From Bacteroidales bacterium UBA3834 (lineage in GTDB: Bacteria > Bacteroidota > Bacteroidia > Bacteroidales > P3), in contig DGIA01000003.1 of assembly GCA_002392965.1 (NCBI GenBank), positions 41,446-97,683 of the forward strand: a stretch of 56,238 nt of DNA. The letters run 5' to 3'. Below, piece by piece: positions 1 through 9,000 of this stretch. The stretch's first letter is position 1; each line of letters opens with the position of its first letter. Position numbers and translations under genes: made by a program. Below the pieces are notes generated by a model. It saw nothing but the letters and a program-made list of their open reading frames with translations, did no database searches and was not told the origin of the DNA.

Positions 1-8
1 ACCTTCAT

Positions 9-99
9 CATGCCCAAGTGTTTCTGTAGGCATACTTGAGTCATACTTGAACCATACTTTAGTCATACCTGAGGTATCATGCTTAAGGAACACTTAGGT
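9..99. repeat. 11-bp-period intergenic repeat array A
   Basis: Four clear units of exactly 11 bp run from 31 to 74: CATACTTGAGT, CATACTTGAAC, CATACTTTAGT and CATACCTGAGG. A weaker in-phase unit (CATGCCCAAGT) lies at 9-19, and degenerate CTTAAGG/CTTAGG echoes continue to about 99. The array is upstream of the C10 protease promoter. It shares its period, but not its sequence, with the arrays near 10,880, 29,120, 36,200 and 53,300. The left edge of the window may cut it. Function unknown. Confidence 0.75.
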
Positions 100-149
100 T
101 ACTATATTGCTTGGTGAGTGCAATATTAGAAATTCTAGTGAGAAAAATG

Positions 150-181
150 TTTGCTTTTGTTGTGGAAGTTTCGTACATTTG
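150..181 (+). promoter_or_regulatory. Bacteroidota-type promoter of the C10 protease gene
   Basis: TTTG at 150-153 and TACATTTG at 174-181 are separated by 20 bp, matching the Bacteroidota consensus TTTG-N19/21-TAnnTTTG. It lies about 57 bp upstream of the ATG at 238, leaving a short AT-rich leader. nadB follows the protease after only 3 nt, so this promoter may also serve nadB. Confidence 0.7.
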
Positions 182-237
182 CAATTTGTACCTATCAGTA
201 TAGGTATGATTATTGGATTGATAATAAATGAATTACT

Positions 238-3200
238 ATGAATAGAACGCTCAAAATCTTCAGCATTTCGGTTGTCGTGCTGCTGCTTGCCCACGGGGTG
301 TCGGCGAAGCCTGTGGATGCCACCCGTGCCCGCCGTGTGGCGGAGAACTACATGCAGGCCAAGGGTATGAAGAACCCTTCGGCATTGGCCGATGTGACAG
401 CACAGACACCGTTCACGGAGTTCTATGTCTTTGCCTCGCCGGAGGGCGGGTTCGTCCTCGTGAGCGGCGACGACTGCGCGGTGCCGGTGCTGGGCTACAG
501 CCTCGCCTCGCGTTTCGAGACGAAGGATATGCCGGAGAACGTGAAAGGCTGGTTGGAGGGCTATGAAAACGATATTCGCCTCTGCAGGGCGAATGCGCTG
601 AGCGGAGAACCGACTGCGTCCGGCGCTGAGTGGACGATGCTGGAGGCGGGGGTGATGCCCGTCGAGCCGCTGCAGACGGCGGTGGCGCCGCTGCTCACCA
701 CCACCTGGAACCAAAGCCCGCGCTACAACGACCTCTGCCCGTATGACTCGGCGACCTCTGCCCGCTCGGTGACGGGTTGCGTGGCTACCGCCACCGCCCA
801 GGTGATGAAATTCTGGAACCATCCCGCGACGGGTTACGGCAGCAACACCTACACCAGCGAGCGCACGAAGAACGGTATCCATTACCTGTTCCCCAACTTG
901 ACGGCCGACTTTGGCGCCACCACCTACCAATGGAGCAATATGCCCAACGCGCTGACATCGGTCAGCAGCCAGACGGAGATCGACGCTGTGGCGACGCTGA
1001 TGTACCACGTGGGTGTGGCCATCGAGATGAGCTACAGCCCTGCTGCCAGCGGAGCGCACAACTATAACTTCGGCGGCACCATCCGCCCCTCGTCGCAGAC
1101 GGCCTTGATGAAGAATTTCAAGTATCGTGCCGATATGACCCCCTTGATGCGCGACGACTACAGCAATGCCGAGATGGGCACCCTCCTGCGTGCCGAGCTC
1201 GACCAGCAGAGGCCCATCCTCTTCGATGGAAGCAACACGAGCGGCGGCCACAGCTTTGTGTTCGACGGCTACGACGCAAGCGGCAAGTTCCATGTCAACT
1301 GGGGTTGGGGCGGCTCGAACGACGGCTTTTTCGAGTTGGGGTCGCTGAATCCCGGAGTGGGAGGCATCGGCGGCAACAGCAGCGGCACCTACAACATGGG
1401 CAACGTGGCCTTGATTGGCATACGGCCCAATACCAACTGGAGCACCACGGGCATTACCACCGTGACGACCACTACGACGGGCCACGGCAGCGCCAGCGGA
1501 GGCGGCAGCTACTCGTTTGGTGACACGGTTGCCCTCAGCGCTACCGCCAACAGCGGCTACCGGTTTGCCGGATGGAGTGACGGCTGCAAGTTCAACCCAC
1601 GTGAGATTATTGCCAACGGCGGCAGCTACACCTTCACGGCTACCTTTGCACCCATTAGTGGCGATACCCTCCACTATTGTCCGGGCAACCATAAAATCAA
1701 CAACTACCGCAGCACTTCGGGCGCCACCGTATGGGGCGTCCATCTGCCGGCATCGGTGCTCAATGCGTCGAACTATCTCGGCGCTGTGCAGCTTTATGTC
1801 GCCGCCACCGGCACTTATACGATGACTGTCTATACCGGTTCGTCGCACAACACCGTAGCCGCCACGGACACGGTGACCTATTCCGACGCTGCTCTCGACT
1901 CATGGAAGATCATCTACCTCAACAATCCTGTCCCCGCTACGCAGGATCTGTGGATAGTGTTCAACTACAATGATAGTGGCTATCCCGCTTCCTACACTTA
2001 CGGCAGCGGTGTGGCCGCCTCGTTTGTGTGGGGCAGCAACTTCAGCGAGACGGGTCTCTCGTGGAACGTCACAGCAATGATTAAGGGTATCTTTAGCGAC
2101 GGTTCGCCCATCCCTGATCCGTGCAACCTCATAACCTTCCCTTATACACAGAATTTCGATGATGGTACGGCTCCCTGCTGGGAGACCTACAACGCCAACG
2201 GCGGCACCTCCAAGTGGGGTTTCTACGACGGCACCTATGGCTATAACGGCACTACGTGTATGGGCATCAAGTATGCCGACAATAGTGACGACTGGCTTAT
2301 GAGTCCGACCATTGCCCTTGCCGGCAACTACACTCTGACTTGGAAGGCACGCATTAGGAGCACGACCTTTCCTGAGACCTACCAGGTGCTGTGGTACGAC
2401 GGTACGACGGCCACCCAGCTCTTTCAGGAGACCCTGAACTCGACGACCCTGGTGGATCGGTCGGCGAACTTCACGGTGCCGGCCACGGGTGGAGGACGCA
2501 TCGTGTTCCGCTACCTCAGCAACGATATGTATTACCTTTATTTGGACAACGTGGTGATCAGTCAGGTGGCTCCTCCGGTGCAGCAGTACACCATTGTTGC
2601 GGTGAGCAACAATCTGAGCATGGGTAGCGTAGTGGGTGGCGGTACCTATGATGAAGGTACGCACATCCAGCTGACGGCCAATCCCTCATCGGGCTTCCAC
2701 TTCGTCCAATGGCAGGATGGGGTGACCGACAATCCGCGTAATATCATCGTGACTGCCAATGCGAGCTACACCGCAATATTTGAAGAAGATGCACCTCCGC
2801 AATACACCGTCACTGTGGAAAGTAACAATGACGAGTGGGGTAGCGCCTGCTGTAGCGGGACCTATGACGAGGGTACCCTTGTCCAGCTGACGGCTACGCC
2901 CTTGGCTGGCTATCGTTTTGTGCATTGGCAGGACGGCGTGAGCGACAGTTTGCGTACGGTTACGGTGACGGCCGACATCACTTATACGGCCACCTTCGAG
3001 GCATTGCCTCCCGTGCCGCAATACACGGTGACGGTAGAGAGCAACAACAACGACTGGGGTACGGTCGGCGGCGGTGGAACCTTTGCTGAAGGCACACAGA
3101 TTGACATCGTGGCCACACCTCGTGAGGGTTACCGCTTTGTGCATTGGCAGGACGGCTTGAGCGACAGCTTGCGTACAGTTACGGTGACGGCCGACATCAC

Positions 3201-3714
3201 TTATACGGCCACCTTCGAGGCCTTGCCTCCCGTGCCGCAGTACACGGTGACGGTCAATTGCGTACTGCATGACGGCAGAGAGGTCGATCCCTCGTATGTC
3301 ACCGGAGCCGGTGTCTATGACGATGGCGACAACGTCACCCTCGAAGGCTTTGTGCAGGGATGCGCCACCAGCCTCGACTTCTGGATTATCGAAACGGGCG
3401 ACACCATAAGGGAGAACCCCTACACCTTTGTTATCCATTCGAACCGTACCATCACCGCCGTCTTTGGCGACTACGGTGGCATCGGCGACGTGAATGGAAC
3501 GAGCCTCCGCCTCTGGCCCAACCCTGCCAACAGGGTGGTGAACTTGATGGTGACGGAGCCTGGAGAAATCCGGGTGATGGATGTGACGGGACGGACGGTG
3601 CTGAAGCAGCAGGTGTCGGCGGGCGACAACAAAATCGATGTCGGCTCGCTTATTGACGGACTTTATTTTGTGAAGATGGGTGGCATGCACTCATCGTTCA
3701 TCATTCAACATTGA
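238..3714 (+). CDS. C10-family (streptopain-like) cysteine protease with T9SS sorting domain
   Basis: A secreted papain-fold protease of 1158 aa. Residues 1-23 form a signal peptide ending HGVSA, followed by a propeptide-like region. The catalytic Cys181 sits in TGCVATATAQVMKFW and the catalytic His338 in GGHSFVFDGYD, followed by the NWGWGGSNDGFF segment typical of SpeB, interpain and PrtT. Next come one InlB-type beta repeat (about 405-470), an adhesin-like 'choice-of-anchor J' module (about 635-780), three more InlB-type repeats, one divergent repeat, and a C-terminal T9SS type A sorting domain (LRLWPNPANRVVN to GLYFVKM). It should cross the outer membrane through the T9SS and be anchored at the surface. 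Family and catalytic residues are clear; the substrate is unknown. nadB follows 3 nt downstream. Confidence 0.93.
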   Translation: MNRTLKIFSISVVVLLLAHGVSAKPVDATRARRVAENYMQAKGMKNPSALADVTAQTPFTEFYVFASPEGGFVLVSGDDCAVPVLGYSLASRFETKDMPENVKGWLEGYENDIRLCRANALSGEPTASGAEWTMLEAGVMPVEPLQTAVAPLLTTTWNQSPRYNDLCPYDSATSARSVTGCVATATAQVMKFWNHPATGYGSNTYTSERTKNGIHYLFPNLTADFGATTYQWSNMPNALTSVSSQTEIDAVATLMYHVGVAIEMSYSPAASGAHNYNFGGTIRPSSQTALMKNFKYRADMTPLMRDDYSNAEMGTLLRAELDQQRPILFDGSNTSGGHSFVFDGYDASGKFHVNWGWGGSNDGFFELGSLNPGVGGIGGNSSGTYNMGNVALIGIRPNTNWSTTGITTVTTTTTGHGSASGGGSYSFGDTVALSATANSGYRFAGWSDGCKFNPREIIANGGSYTFTATFAPISGDTLHYCPGNHKINNYRSTSGATVWGVHLPASVLNASNYLGAVQLYVAATGTYTMTVYTGSSHNTVAATDTVTYSDAALDSWKIIYLNNPVPATQDLWIVFNYNDSGYPASYTYGSGVAASFVWGSNFSETGLSWNVTAMIKGIFSDGSPIPDPCNLITFPYTQNFDDGTAPCWETYNANGGTSKWGFYDGTYGYNGTTCMGIKYADNSDDWLMSPTIALAGNYTLTWKARIRSTTFPETYQVLWYDGTTATQLFQETLNSTTLVDRSANFTVPATGGGRIVFRYLSNDMYYLYLDNVVISQVAPPVQQYTIVAVSNNLSMGSVVGGGTYDEGTHIQLTANPSSGFHFVQWQDGVTDNPRNIIVTANASYTAIFEEDAPPQYTVTVESNNDEWGSACCSGTYDEGTLVQLTATPLAGYRFVHWQDGVSDSLRTVTVTADITYTATFEALPPVPQYTVTVESNNNDWGTVGGGGTFAEGTQIDIVATPREGYRFVHWQDGLSDSLRTVTVTADITYTATFEALPPVPQYTVTVNCVLHDGREVDPSYVTGAGVYDDGDNVTLEGFVQGCATSLDFWIIETGDTIRENPYTFVIHSNRTITAVFGDYGGIGDVNGTSLRLWPNPANRVVNLMVTEPGEIRVMDVTGRTVLKQQVSAGDNKIDVGSLIDGLYFVKMGGMHSSFIIQH
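2797..3234 (+). repeat. Two 219-bp in-frame tandem repeats in the C10 protease gene
   Basis: Two tandem 219-bp units (2797-3015 and 3016-3234) each encode a 73-residue InlB-like module running from PQYTVTVESNN to ATFEALPPV. Their second halves are nearly identical at the DNA level (from TATCGTTTTG at 2911 and TACCGCTTTG at 3130), while their first halves differ more. A third start (CCGCAGTACAC at 3235) leads into a divergent module. The pattern points to recent in-frame duplication or gene conversion, so module number may vary between strains. Confidence 0.85.
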
Positions 3715-3717
3715 ACC

Positions 3718-5277
3718 ATGCGTTACGAAGTAGATTTTCTGGTAGTGGGATCCGGTATCGCCGGCCTCAGTTTCGCTTTGAAGGTGGCGCCCTACGGAAA
3801 GGTGTGCATCCTGACCAAGGGTGAGGCCAGCGAGGGTTCGACCCGCTATGCACAGGGCGGCATTGCTGCAGTGATGTACGACAGCGACAGTTTTGACAAG
3901 CACATACACGACACCTTGGTGGCCGGTGACGGTATCTGCAACCGCGAAGTTGTGGAGATGACCATCCGCGAGGCTCCCGACCGCATCAGGGAACTCGTGC
4001 AGTATGGGGTGGAATTTGACCGCGACCGCAAGGGCGACAAGTTCGACTTGCACCGGGAGGGCGGTCATTCCGAATTCCGCATCCTGCACCACAAGGATAA
4101 CACAGGTGAAGAGATAGAGCGCGGCCTGCTGGAGGCCGCCCGCCGCCATCCGAACATCGAAATCAAGGAGCGGCAGTTTGCCATCGATATCATCACTCAG
4201 CATCACTTGGGACAACGTGTGACGAAACACACGCCCGACATCGAGTGCTACGGCGTTTATGCTCTCGACTGCGATACCAACCGCATCGACACCTATCTGG
4301 CCAAGGTGACCCTCTTGGCCACCGGCGGTATGGGCAACGTGTATAGTACCACCACAACCCCCGTGATCTCGACTGGTGACGGAGTGGCAATGGTGCACCG
4401 TGCCCGTGGCGTGCTAAGCGACTTGGAATTTATGCAGTTCCATCCCACAAGCCTTTACAACCCGGCCGAGAAACCCGCATTCCTTATCACCGAGGCCATG
4501 CGCGGAGCCGGTGCTGTGTTGAAGGACCGCGAAGGGAAGGAATTCATGCAGAAGTACGACAAACGGCTGAGCCTGGCACCGCGCGATATCGTGGCTCGTG
4601 CCATCGACAACGAGATGAAGCTTAGCGGTAAGGACTACCTCTATCTGGATGCCCGTGGCATCGGCAAAAAACAGCTCATTGAGGGTTTCCCGACCATCTA
4701 TGCCAAATGTCTGAGCATCGGTATTGATATCACCCGCGACATGATTCCCATTCGTCCGGCAGCGCACTATCAATGTGGAGGCATTAAAGTGGATCGCAAT
4801 GGAGAGAGCTCCATCCATCATCTCTATGCAGCCGGCGAATGCAGTTGCACAGGTCTGCACGGCGGCAACCGCCTGGCCAGCAACTCGCTGCTCGAAGCGG
4901 TGGTGTATGCCCACAATGCGGCGCAGAGTGCTTTGGAGAAGGTGAAGAACATCGGATTCAAGCAGGAGGTGCCCGATTGGAATGCCGAGGGCATGGTGCT
5001 CAACGAGGAAATGGTGCTTATCACGCAAACCAAGAAAGAATTGCAGGAGATAATGTGGAACTATGTCGGCATTGTGCGCAGCGATTTGCGCTTGCAACGT
5101 GCTTTTGACCGATTGAACCTCATTTTCCGCGAGACGGAGGATCTCTATAACCGTAGTGTGCTTACTGAACCGCTTAGCGAGTTGCGCAACCTTATAGCCT
5201 GTGCATACCTGATTATCAAGATGGCACGTGCCCGCCGTCAGAATGTCGGTTTGCACTATTCGCTTGATTTGGTATGA
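3718..5277 (+). CDS. nadB: L-aspartate oxidase
   Basis: A flavoprotein of 519 aa that oxidises L-aspartate to iminoaspartate in the first step of de novo NAD synthesis. The FAD dinucleotide fold is at the N-terminus (VVGSGIAGLSFAL). The STRYAQGGIAAV segment, the MQFHPT active-site region and the C-terminal HLYAAGECSCTGLHGGNRLASNS flavin-binding region are all typical of NadB and the related fumarate reductase subunits. Length is normal for NadB. It begins 3 nt after the stop of a secreted protease gene, so it is probably cotranscribed with it, which is an odd pairing. No nadA or nadC is nearby. Confidence 0.93.
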   Translation: MRYEVDFLVVGSGIAGLSFALKVAPYGKVCILTKGEASEGSTRYAQGGIAAVMYDSDSFDKHIHDTLVAGDGICNREVVEMTIREAPDRIRELVQYGVEFDRDRKGDKFDLHREGGHSEFRILHHKDNTGEEIERGLLEAARRHPNIEIKERQFAIDIITQHHLGQRVTKHTPDIECYGVYALDCDTNRIDTYLAKVTLLATGGMGNVYSTTTTPVISTGDGVAMVHRARGVLSDLEFMQFHPTSLYNPAEKPAFLITEAMRGAGAVLKDREGKEFMQKYDKRLSLAPRDIVARAIDNEMKLSGKDYLYLDARGIGKKQLIEGFPTIYAKCLSIGIDITRDMIPIRPAAHYQCGGIKVDRNGESSIHHLYAAGECSCTGLHGGNRLASNSLLEAVVYAHNAAQSALEKVKNIGFKQEVPDWNAEGMVLNEEMVLITQTKKELQEIMWNYVGIVRSDLRLQRAFDRLNLIFRETEDLYNRSVLTEPLSELRNLIACAYLIIKMARARRQNVGLHYSLDLV

Positions 5278-5302
5278 TTTGTGAAAAATAAATAAAAATA
5301 TT

Positions 5303-5333
5303 TTTGTGTATTGAATTTTAATTTGTATATTTG
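5303..5333 (+). promoter_or_regulatory. Bacteroidota-type promoter of gdhA
   Basis: TTTG at 5303-5306, a 19-bp spacer and TATATTTG at 5326-5333 match the Bacteroidota consensus fully. The site is in the only AT-rich gap between nadB and gdhA, about 45 bp before the gdhA ATG. It gives gdhA its own transcription start. Confidence 0.85.
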
Positions 5334-5378
5334 CCGAATTGAAAAACAAAAATTTATTCATTTAAAGCACTAAATACC

Positions 5379-6722
5379 ATGAAAGTAAACGAAATTATGG
5401 CTAACCTGGAAGCCAAACATCCGGGCGAAAACGAGTACTTGCAGGCTGTCCGCGAGGTTCTGGAAACCATCGAGGAAGAGTACAACAAACACCCCGAGTT
5501 TGAGGCCAACAAAATTGTTGAGCGCATTGTTGAGCCCGATCGTATCTTCACCTTCCGCGTGACTTGGGTGAACGACAAGGGTGAGGTTTGCACCAACCTC
5601 GGCTACCGCGTGCAGTTCAATGCCGCCCTCGGCGCCTACAAGGGTGGTCTCCGCTTCCACAAGGCTGTGAACGTCTCCATGCTGAAATTCCTCGGCTTCG
5701 AGCAGATCTTCAAGAACAGCCTCACCATGCTGCCTCTCGGCGGTGGTAAGGGTGGCTCCGATTTCGACCCCGTTGGAAAGAGCGACGCCGAAATCATGCG
5801 TTTCTGCCAGGCCTTCATGTATGAACTGTGGCGCAACATCGGTCCCGATCAGGACAGCCCTGCCGGTGACGTGGGTGTCGGCGGCCGTGAGATCGGCTAC
5901 CTCTATGGTGCCTACAAGAAACTGGCCCGTGAGCACAGCACTGGTGCTCTGACCGGCAAGAGTTACGGTTGGGGTGGTTCCCTCATCCGTCCTGAGGCCA
6001 CTGGCTTCGGCGCCATCTACTATGTGGAGCGCATGGTTAAACAGCAGAAGGACACCATGAAGGGCAAGAAGATTGCTCTCTCTGGCTTCGGTAACGTTGC
6101 TTGGGGTGCTGCCACCAAGGCCACCGAACTGGGTGCCAAGGTTATCGCTATCAGCGGTCCCGATGGTGTCTGCGAGATTCCCGACGGTATCAACAAGAAG
6201 ATGATTGACTATATGCTCGACATGCGCGCCAGCAACCGCAACAAGGTTGAGGATATGGCTAAGAAGTTCCCGAAACTCTGCAAATTCACTGCCGGTAAGA
6301 AGAGCTGGGTTGTGAAGTGCGACATCGCCATGCCTTGCGCCTTCCAGAACGAGCTCGATGAGAAGGATGCCAAGACCCTCATCAAGAACGGCGTGAAGTA
6401 TGTTGCCGAGGTTTCGAACATGGGTTGCCAGCCTGCCGCTATCGCCGCCTTCCAGAAGGCCAAACTGCCCTTCGGTCCTGGTAAGGCCGTCAACGCCGGT
6501 GGCGTTGCCACCTCTGGCCTCGAGATCTGCCAGAACGCTGAGCACCGCAACTGGACTGCCGAAGAGGTCGATAAGAACCTCCACACCATCATGAACAACA
6601 TCTATGACATGTGCGTTGAGCACGGCAAGGAGAAAGACGGTACCATCAACTATGTGAAGGGTGCCAACATCGCCGGCTTTATGCGCGTTGCCAAAGCTAT
6701 GGTGGCTCAGGGTATCATCTAA
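5379..6722 (+). CDS. gdhA: Glutamate dehydrogenase, hexameric NADP-type
   Basis: A 447-aa cytoplasmic enzyme that interconverts 2-oxoglutarate plus ammonia and glutamate, the main route of ammonia assimilation in many Bacteroidales. The substrate-binding segment KGGLRFHKAVN, the catalytic-lysine motif LPLGGGKGGSDFDP and the dinucleotide-binding fold (ALSGFGNVAWGAA) are present. The length fits the small hexameric class. It is a single-gene unit, with its own promoter upstream and a strong hairpin terminator downstream. Confidence 0.96.
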   Translation: MKVNEIMANLEAKHPGENEYLQAVREVLETIEEEYNKHPEFEANKIVERIVEPDRIFTFRVTWVNDKGEVCTNLGYRVQFNAALGAYKGGLRFHKAVNVSMLKFLGFEQIFKNSLTMLPLGGGKGGSDFDPVGKSDAEIMRFCQAFMYELWRNIGPDQDSPAGDVGVGGREIGYLYGAYKKLAREHSTGALTGKSYGWGGSLIRPEATGFGAIYYVERMVKQQKDTMKGKKIALSGFGNVAWGAATKATELGAKVIAISGPDGVCEIPDGINKKMIDYMLDMRASNRNKVEDMAKKFPKLCKFTAGKKSWVVKCDIAMPCAFQNELDEKDAKTLIKNGVKYVAEVSNMGCQPAAIAAFQKAKLPFGPGKAVNAGGVATSGLEICQNAEHRNWTAEEVDKNLHTIMNNIYDMCVEHGKEKDGTINYVKGANIAGFMRVAKAMVAQGII

Positions 6723-6750
6723 TTTCGCATTAGGTAACACCTACATAGAG

Positions 6751-6783
6751 AAGGCCGCTCGACAGAGCGGCCTTCTTGTTTTA
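6751..6783 (+). terminator. Rho-independent terminator after gdhA
   Basis: AAGGCCGCTC-GACA-GAGCGGCCTT forms a perfect 10-bp stem with a 4-nt loop, followed by CTTGTTTT. It lies 28 bp after the gdhA stop and directly against the 3' end of the converging barrel gene. The T-rich side fits termination of the plus-strand transcript. Confidence 0.92.
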
Positions 6784-8982
6784 TCAGTTGTTGGAATTGC
6801 CTGTGCGAGCTTGTTGTTCAAGTTCCATCTTGCCGAAGCGCAGGGTGAGGCCGAGCGAGATGTACTGTGAGCCGTAGGTGCGCCGGCCGCTGCCCTGGTA
6901 GTAGGGGTTGGTGGTCTGCCACTCCTCGCCGACGCTGCCGAAGACATCCTTCACGTTGAGGTAGAGCGACAGTCGGCGCTCGAGCAGGTCGGCGCTGACG
7001 CCGAGGTCGGTGCGGAACTCCGGCTCGTGAATGTTCATCGGGGCGATTTGCCGCGTGGTGTAGCTCACGGTGCCGAACACCTGCAGCACATCCCAGAGCT
7101 TAGCCCATGCGTTGAGCCGCAGACGGCCGCTCCAGGCGGCGTCTTCGGTCCACTCACCAGGGCGGAATTGCAGGCGATAGTGGTAGTTATAGGCTGAAGC
7201 CGAGAGGCGCAGGTTGAAGAATGCCGTGGGGCGGTAGGTGATGTTCAGCGTGCCGCCGGCAAGGTCGGCGTCTCCGATGTTGAGGGGCATGGTGAATGAT
7301 ACCTCGCGGCCGAGGACGTCGCTATAGGCTACATCGCCTATCTCGCTGATGCTGTTCCGCGTCGCGCGCCAGTAGAATTCGGCCCCCACCGAGCCAAAGC
7401 CGTCGTAGTATTTGTCCCAACGACCCTCGACGTTGTGCGATACGGTGGGCATCAGCGCCGGATTGCCGACGGCGTAGCTCTCGGTGTAGTAGTTGACGAA
7501 CGGGGTGAGGTTGTCGGCCGTTGGAGTCTCTGTGCGACGCGTCCAGCTGAGGGCGAAGGTGTGCATGTTTTTGGTCTGATAGGTAAGGTGGACCGACGGC
7601 ACCGGCATGGTCCATGTGCGGTCCACCGTGGCGGTGGTGTATCCGTCCCAGGTGCCCTCCACATGTTTGCGACCGGCCTGTAGGCCTAGCTGGACGGTGA
7701 GGTCGCCGAAGTGGCGCAGCAGGGTGGCATAGGCCTGGTATTTCCAGCTGCTCTCGCTTTTGTTCATGCTACGCAACACGTCGTGTACGGTCATACCGTC
7801 GATGAGGCTGTCGGAGATATAGACATAGCTGCTCGGGAAGTCGCGTCCGCCGCCGAGGCCCACCTCCAGTTCCCACAGCTTGCCTATCGGCAGCGTGTAG
7901 CCGGCATCGACGTAGGTGCTGAGGCCACCGCGGCTGCGGGTGTCGTCCAGCAGGGTGATGTCCTGCCCGACCAGGGCGGTGTAGGTGCGCGTGTTGGTGC
8001 CGTTGCTGTGGTAGCCGAAGGTGCTGCCTCCGAGTTGCAGCCACAGCTTCTCGCCATCAGTGTTGAAGCGTCGCGTGTATTCTACGCCACCGAAGCCGCC
8101 TGCCTGCGGGAAGCGGTAGTCGGAGGTGTTGCGGTAACTGTAGTCGCCTGGCGCATAGATAAGCTCGCGCCACTGGCACTCAGTGTTGCTTCCGTTGAAG
8201 TAGACCGACGGATAGGCGCCACCCCAGAGGCGGACGGTGCGCTGGGTGTCGATGTCGTAGTGGCCGCTGAGCCACAGGTAGCTGCCGTGGCGCCGCGCGT
8301 CGCTGTGCGAGGTGTAGCTGCGCACGGCACTGGTGTCGCCCTGCGGGGTGAGCATCATGTTGCTGCCGCTCTGGTCGGTCCAGGTGTGGGAATAGTCGTA
8401 CTCGGCGTAGATGTTGAAGGAGAATTTCTTGCCGCCATAGACGTAGCTGACCCATGGCGACACCTGCGGGCGCAGGTTGCCGCTGGCGCCAAAGGTGAGG
8501 AACTCGTTGTGCTTCACCTTGCGGCGCATCACGAGGTTCACCACCGGGCCACCACCGTCGTAGCGTGCCGAGGGGTTGGTGATGACCTCGATGCGGTCGA
8601 TGGCGCCGGCCGGCAGGTTTTTGATGTACTGCCGCAGGGCCTCGCCGCTGAGGTTCGAGGGACGGTCGTCGATCCACACGTCGACGCTCTGTGAGCCGCG
8701 CAGGGTGATGTTGCCCTCGGCGTCGACCTCCACGCCCGGGGCATTCTGCAGGGCGTCGCTGGCGGTGCCGGTCTGCACGCTGGGGTCGTCGCTGACGTTG
8801 TAGAGTTGCTTCTCGCCGTCGATGCTGTAGAGTGGCCGCTCGGCGGTGATCTCCATCTCTTCCAACTGCCGAACCGACTCGGGAATGTAGAGACTGTCGA
8901 GGACGATACTGTCATTTGTCTGGGCGTATCCCACACCCGCCGCTGCCCCGAGGAGCAGCAGCATGACTGCTGTATGCTTCAT
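6784..8982 (-). CDS. Outer-membrane beta-barrel protein (TonB-receptor-like, OMP_b-brl_3 type)
   Basis: A 732-aa outer-membrane protein. A signal peptide (residues 1-20, ending VGYA) is followed by a plug-like segment (SDALQNAPGVEVDAEGN to RIEVITNPSARYDGGG) and a long barrel of aromatic-rich alternating strands. It belongs to the Bacteroidota 'outer membrane beta-barrel family' related to TonB-dependent receptors. The N-terminal carboxypeptidase-regulatory-like domain usual in this family is missing: the mature protein starts just before the plug. It lies 18 bp downstream of the M56 gene, so it is probably part of the blaI-blaR1-like operon and may be what that system controls. A damaged paralog lies at 11,540-13,958. 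Ligand unknown. Confidence 0.85.
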   Translation of the reverse strand: MKHTAVMLLLLGAAAGVGYAQTNDSIVLDSLYIPESVRQLEEMEITAERPLYSIDGEKQLYNVSDDPSVQTGTASDALQNAPGVEVDAEGNITLRGSQSVDVWIDDRPSNLSGEALRQYIKNLPAGAIDRIEVITNPSARYDGGGPVVNLVMRRKVKHNEFLTFGASGNLRPQVSPWVSYVYGGKKFSFNIYAEYDYSHTWTDQSGSNMMLTPQGDTSAVRSYTSHSDARRHGSYLWLSGHYDIDTQRTVRLWGGAYPSVYFNGSNTECQWRELIYAPGDYSYRNTSDYRFPQAGGFGGVEYTRRFNTDGEKLWLQLGGSTFGYHSNGTNTRTYTALVGQDITLLDDTRSRGGLSTYVDAGYTLPIGKLWELEVGLGGGRDFPSSYVYISDSLIDGMTVHDVLRSMNKSESSWKYQAYATLLRHFGDLTVQLGLQAGRKHVEGTWDGYTTATVDRTWTMPVPSVHLTYQTKNMHTFALSWTRRTETPTADNLTPFVNYYTESYAVGNPALMPTVSHNVEGRWDKYYDGFGSVGAEFYWRATRNSISEIGDVAYSDVLGREVSFTMPLNIGDADLAGGTLNITYRPTAFFNLRLSASAYNYHYRLQFRPGEWTEDAAWSGRLRLNAWAKLWDVLQVFGTVSYTTRQIAPMNIHEPEFRTDLGVSADLLERRLSLYLNVKDVFGSVGEEWQTTNPYYQGSGRRTYGSQYISLGLTLRFGKMELEQQARTGNSNN

Positions 8983-9000
8983 GATTATGTGAGGTTTAGG

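Noticed and set aside
94..1848. 584-codon antisense open frame over the C10 protease
   Set aside because: Its product is low in complexity (Ala, Gly, His, Val and Arg rich), and it overlaps a gene with clear catalytic motifs. GC-rich third positions keep the opposite frame open.
6784..8982. SusC-type transporter of a polysaccharide utilisation locus
   Set aside because: The protein is shorter than SusC and of the OMP_b-brl_3 type. There is no SusD partner or glycoside hydrolase.
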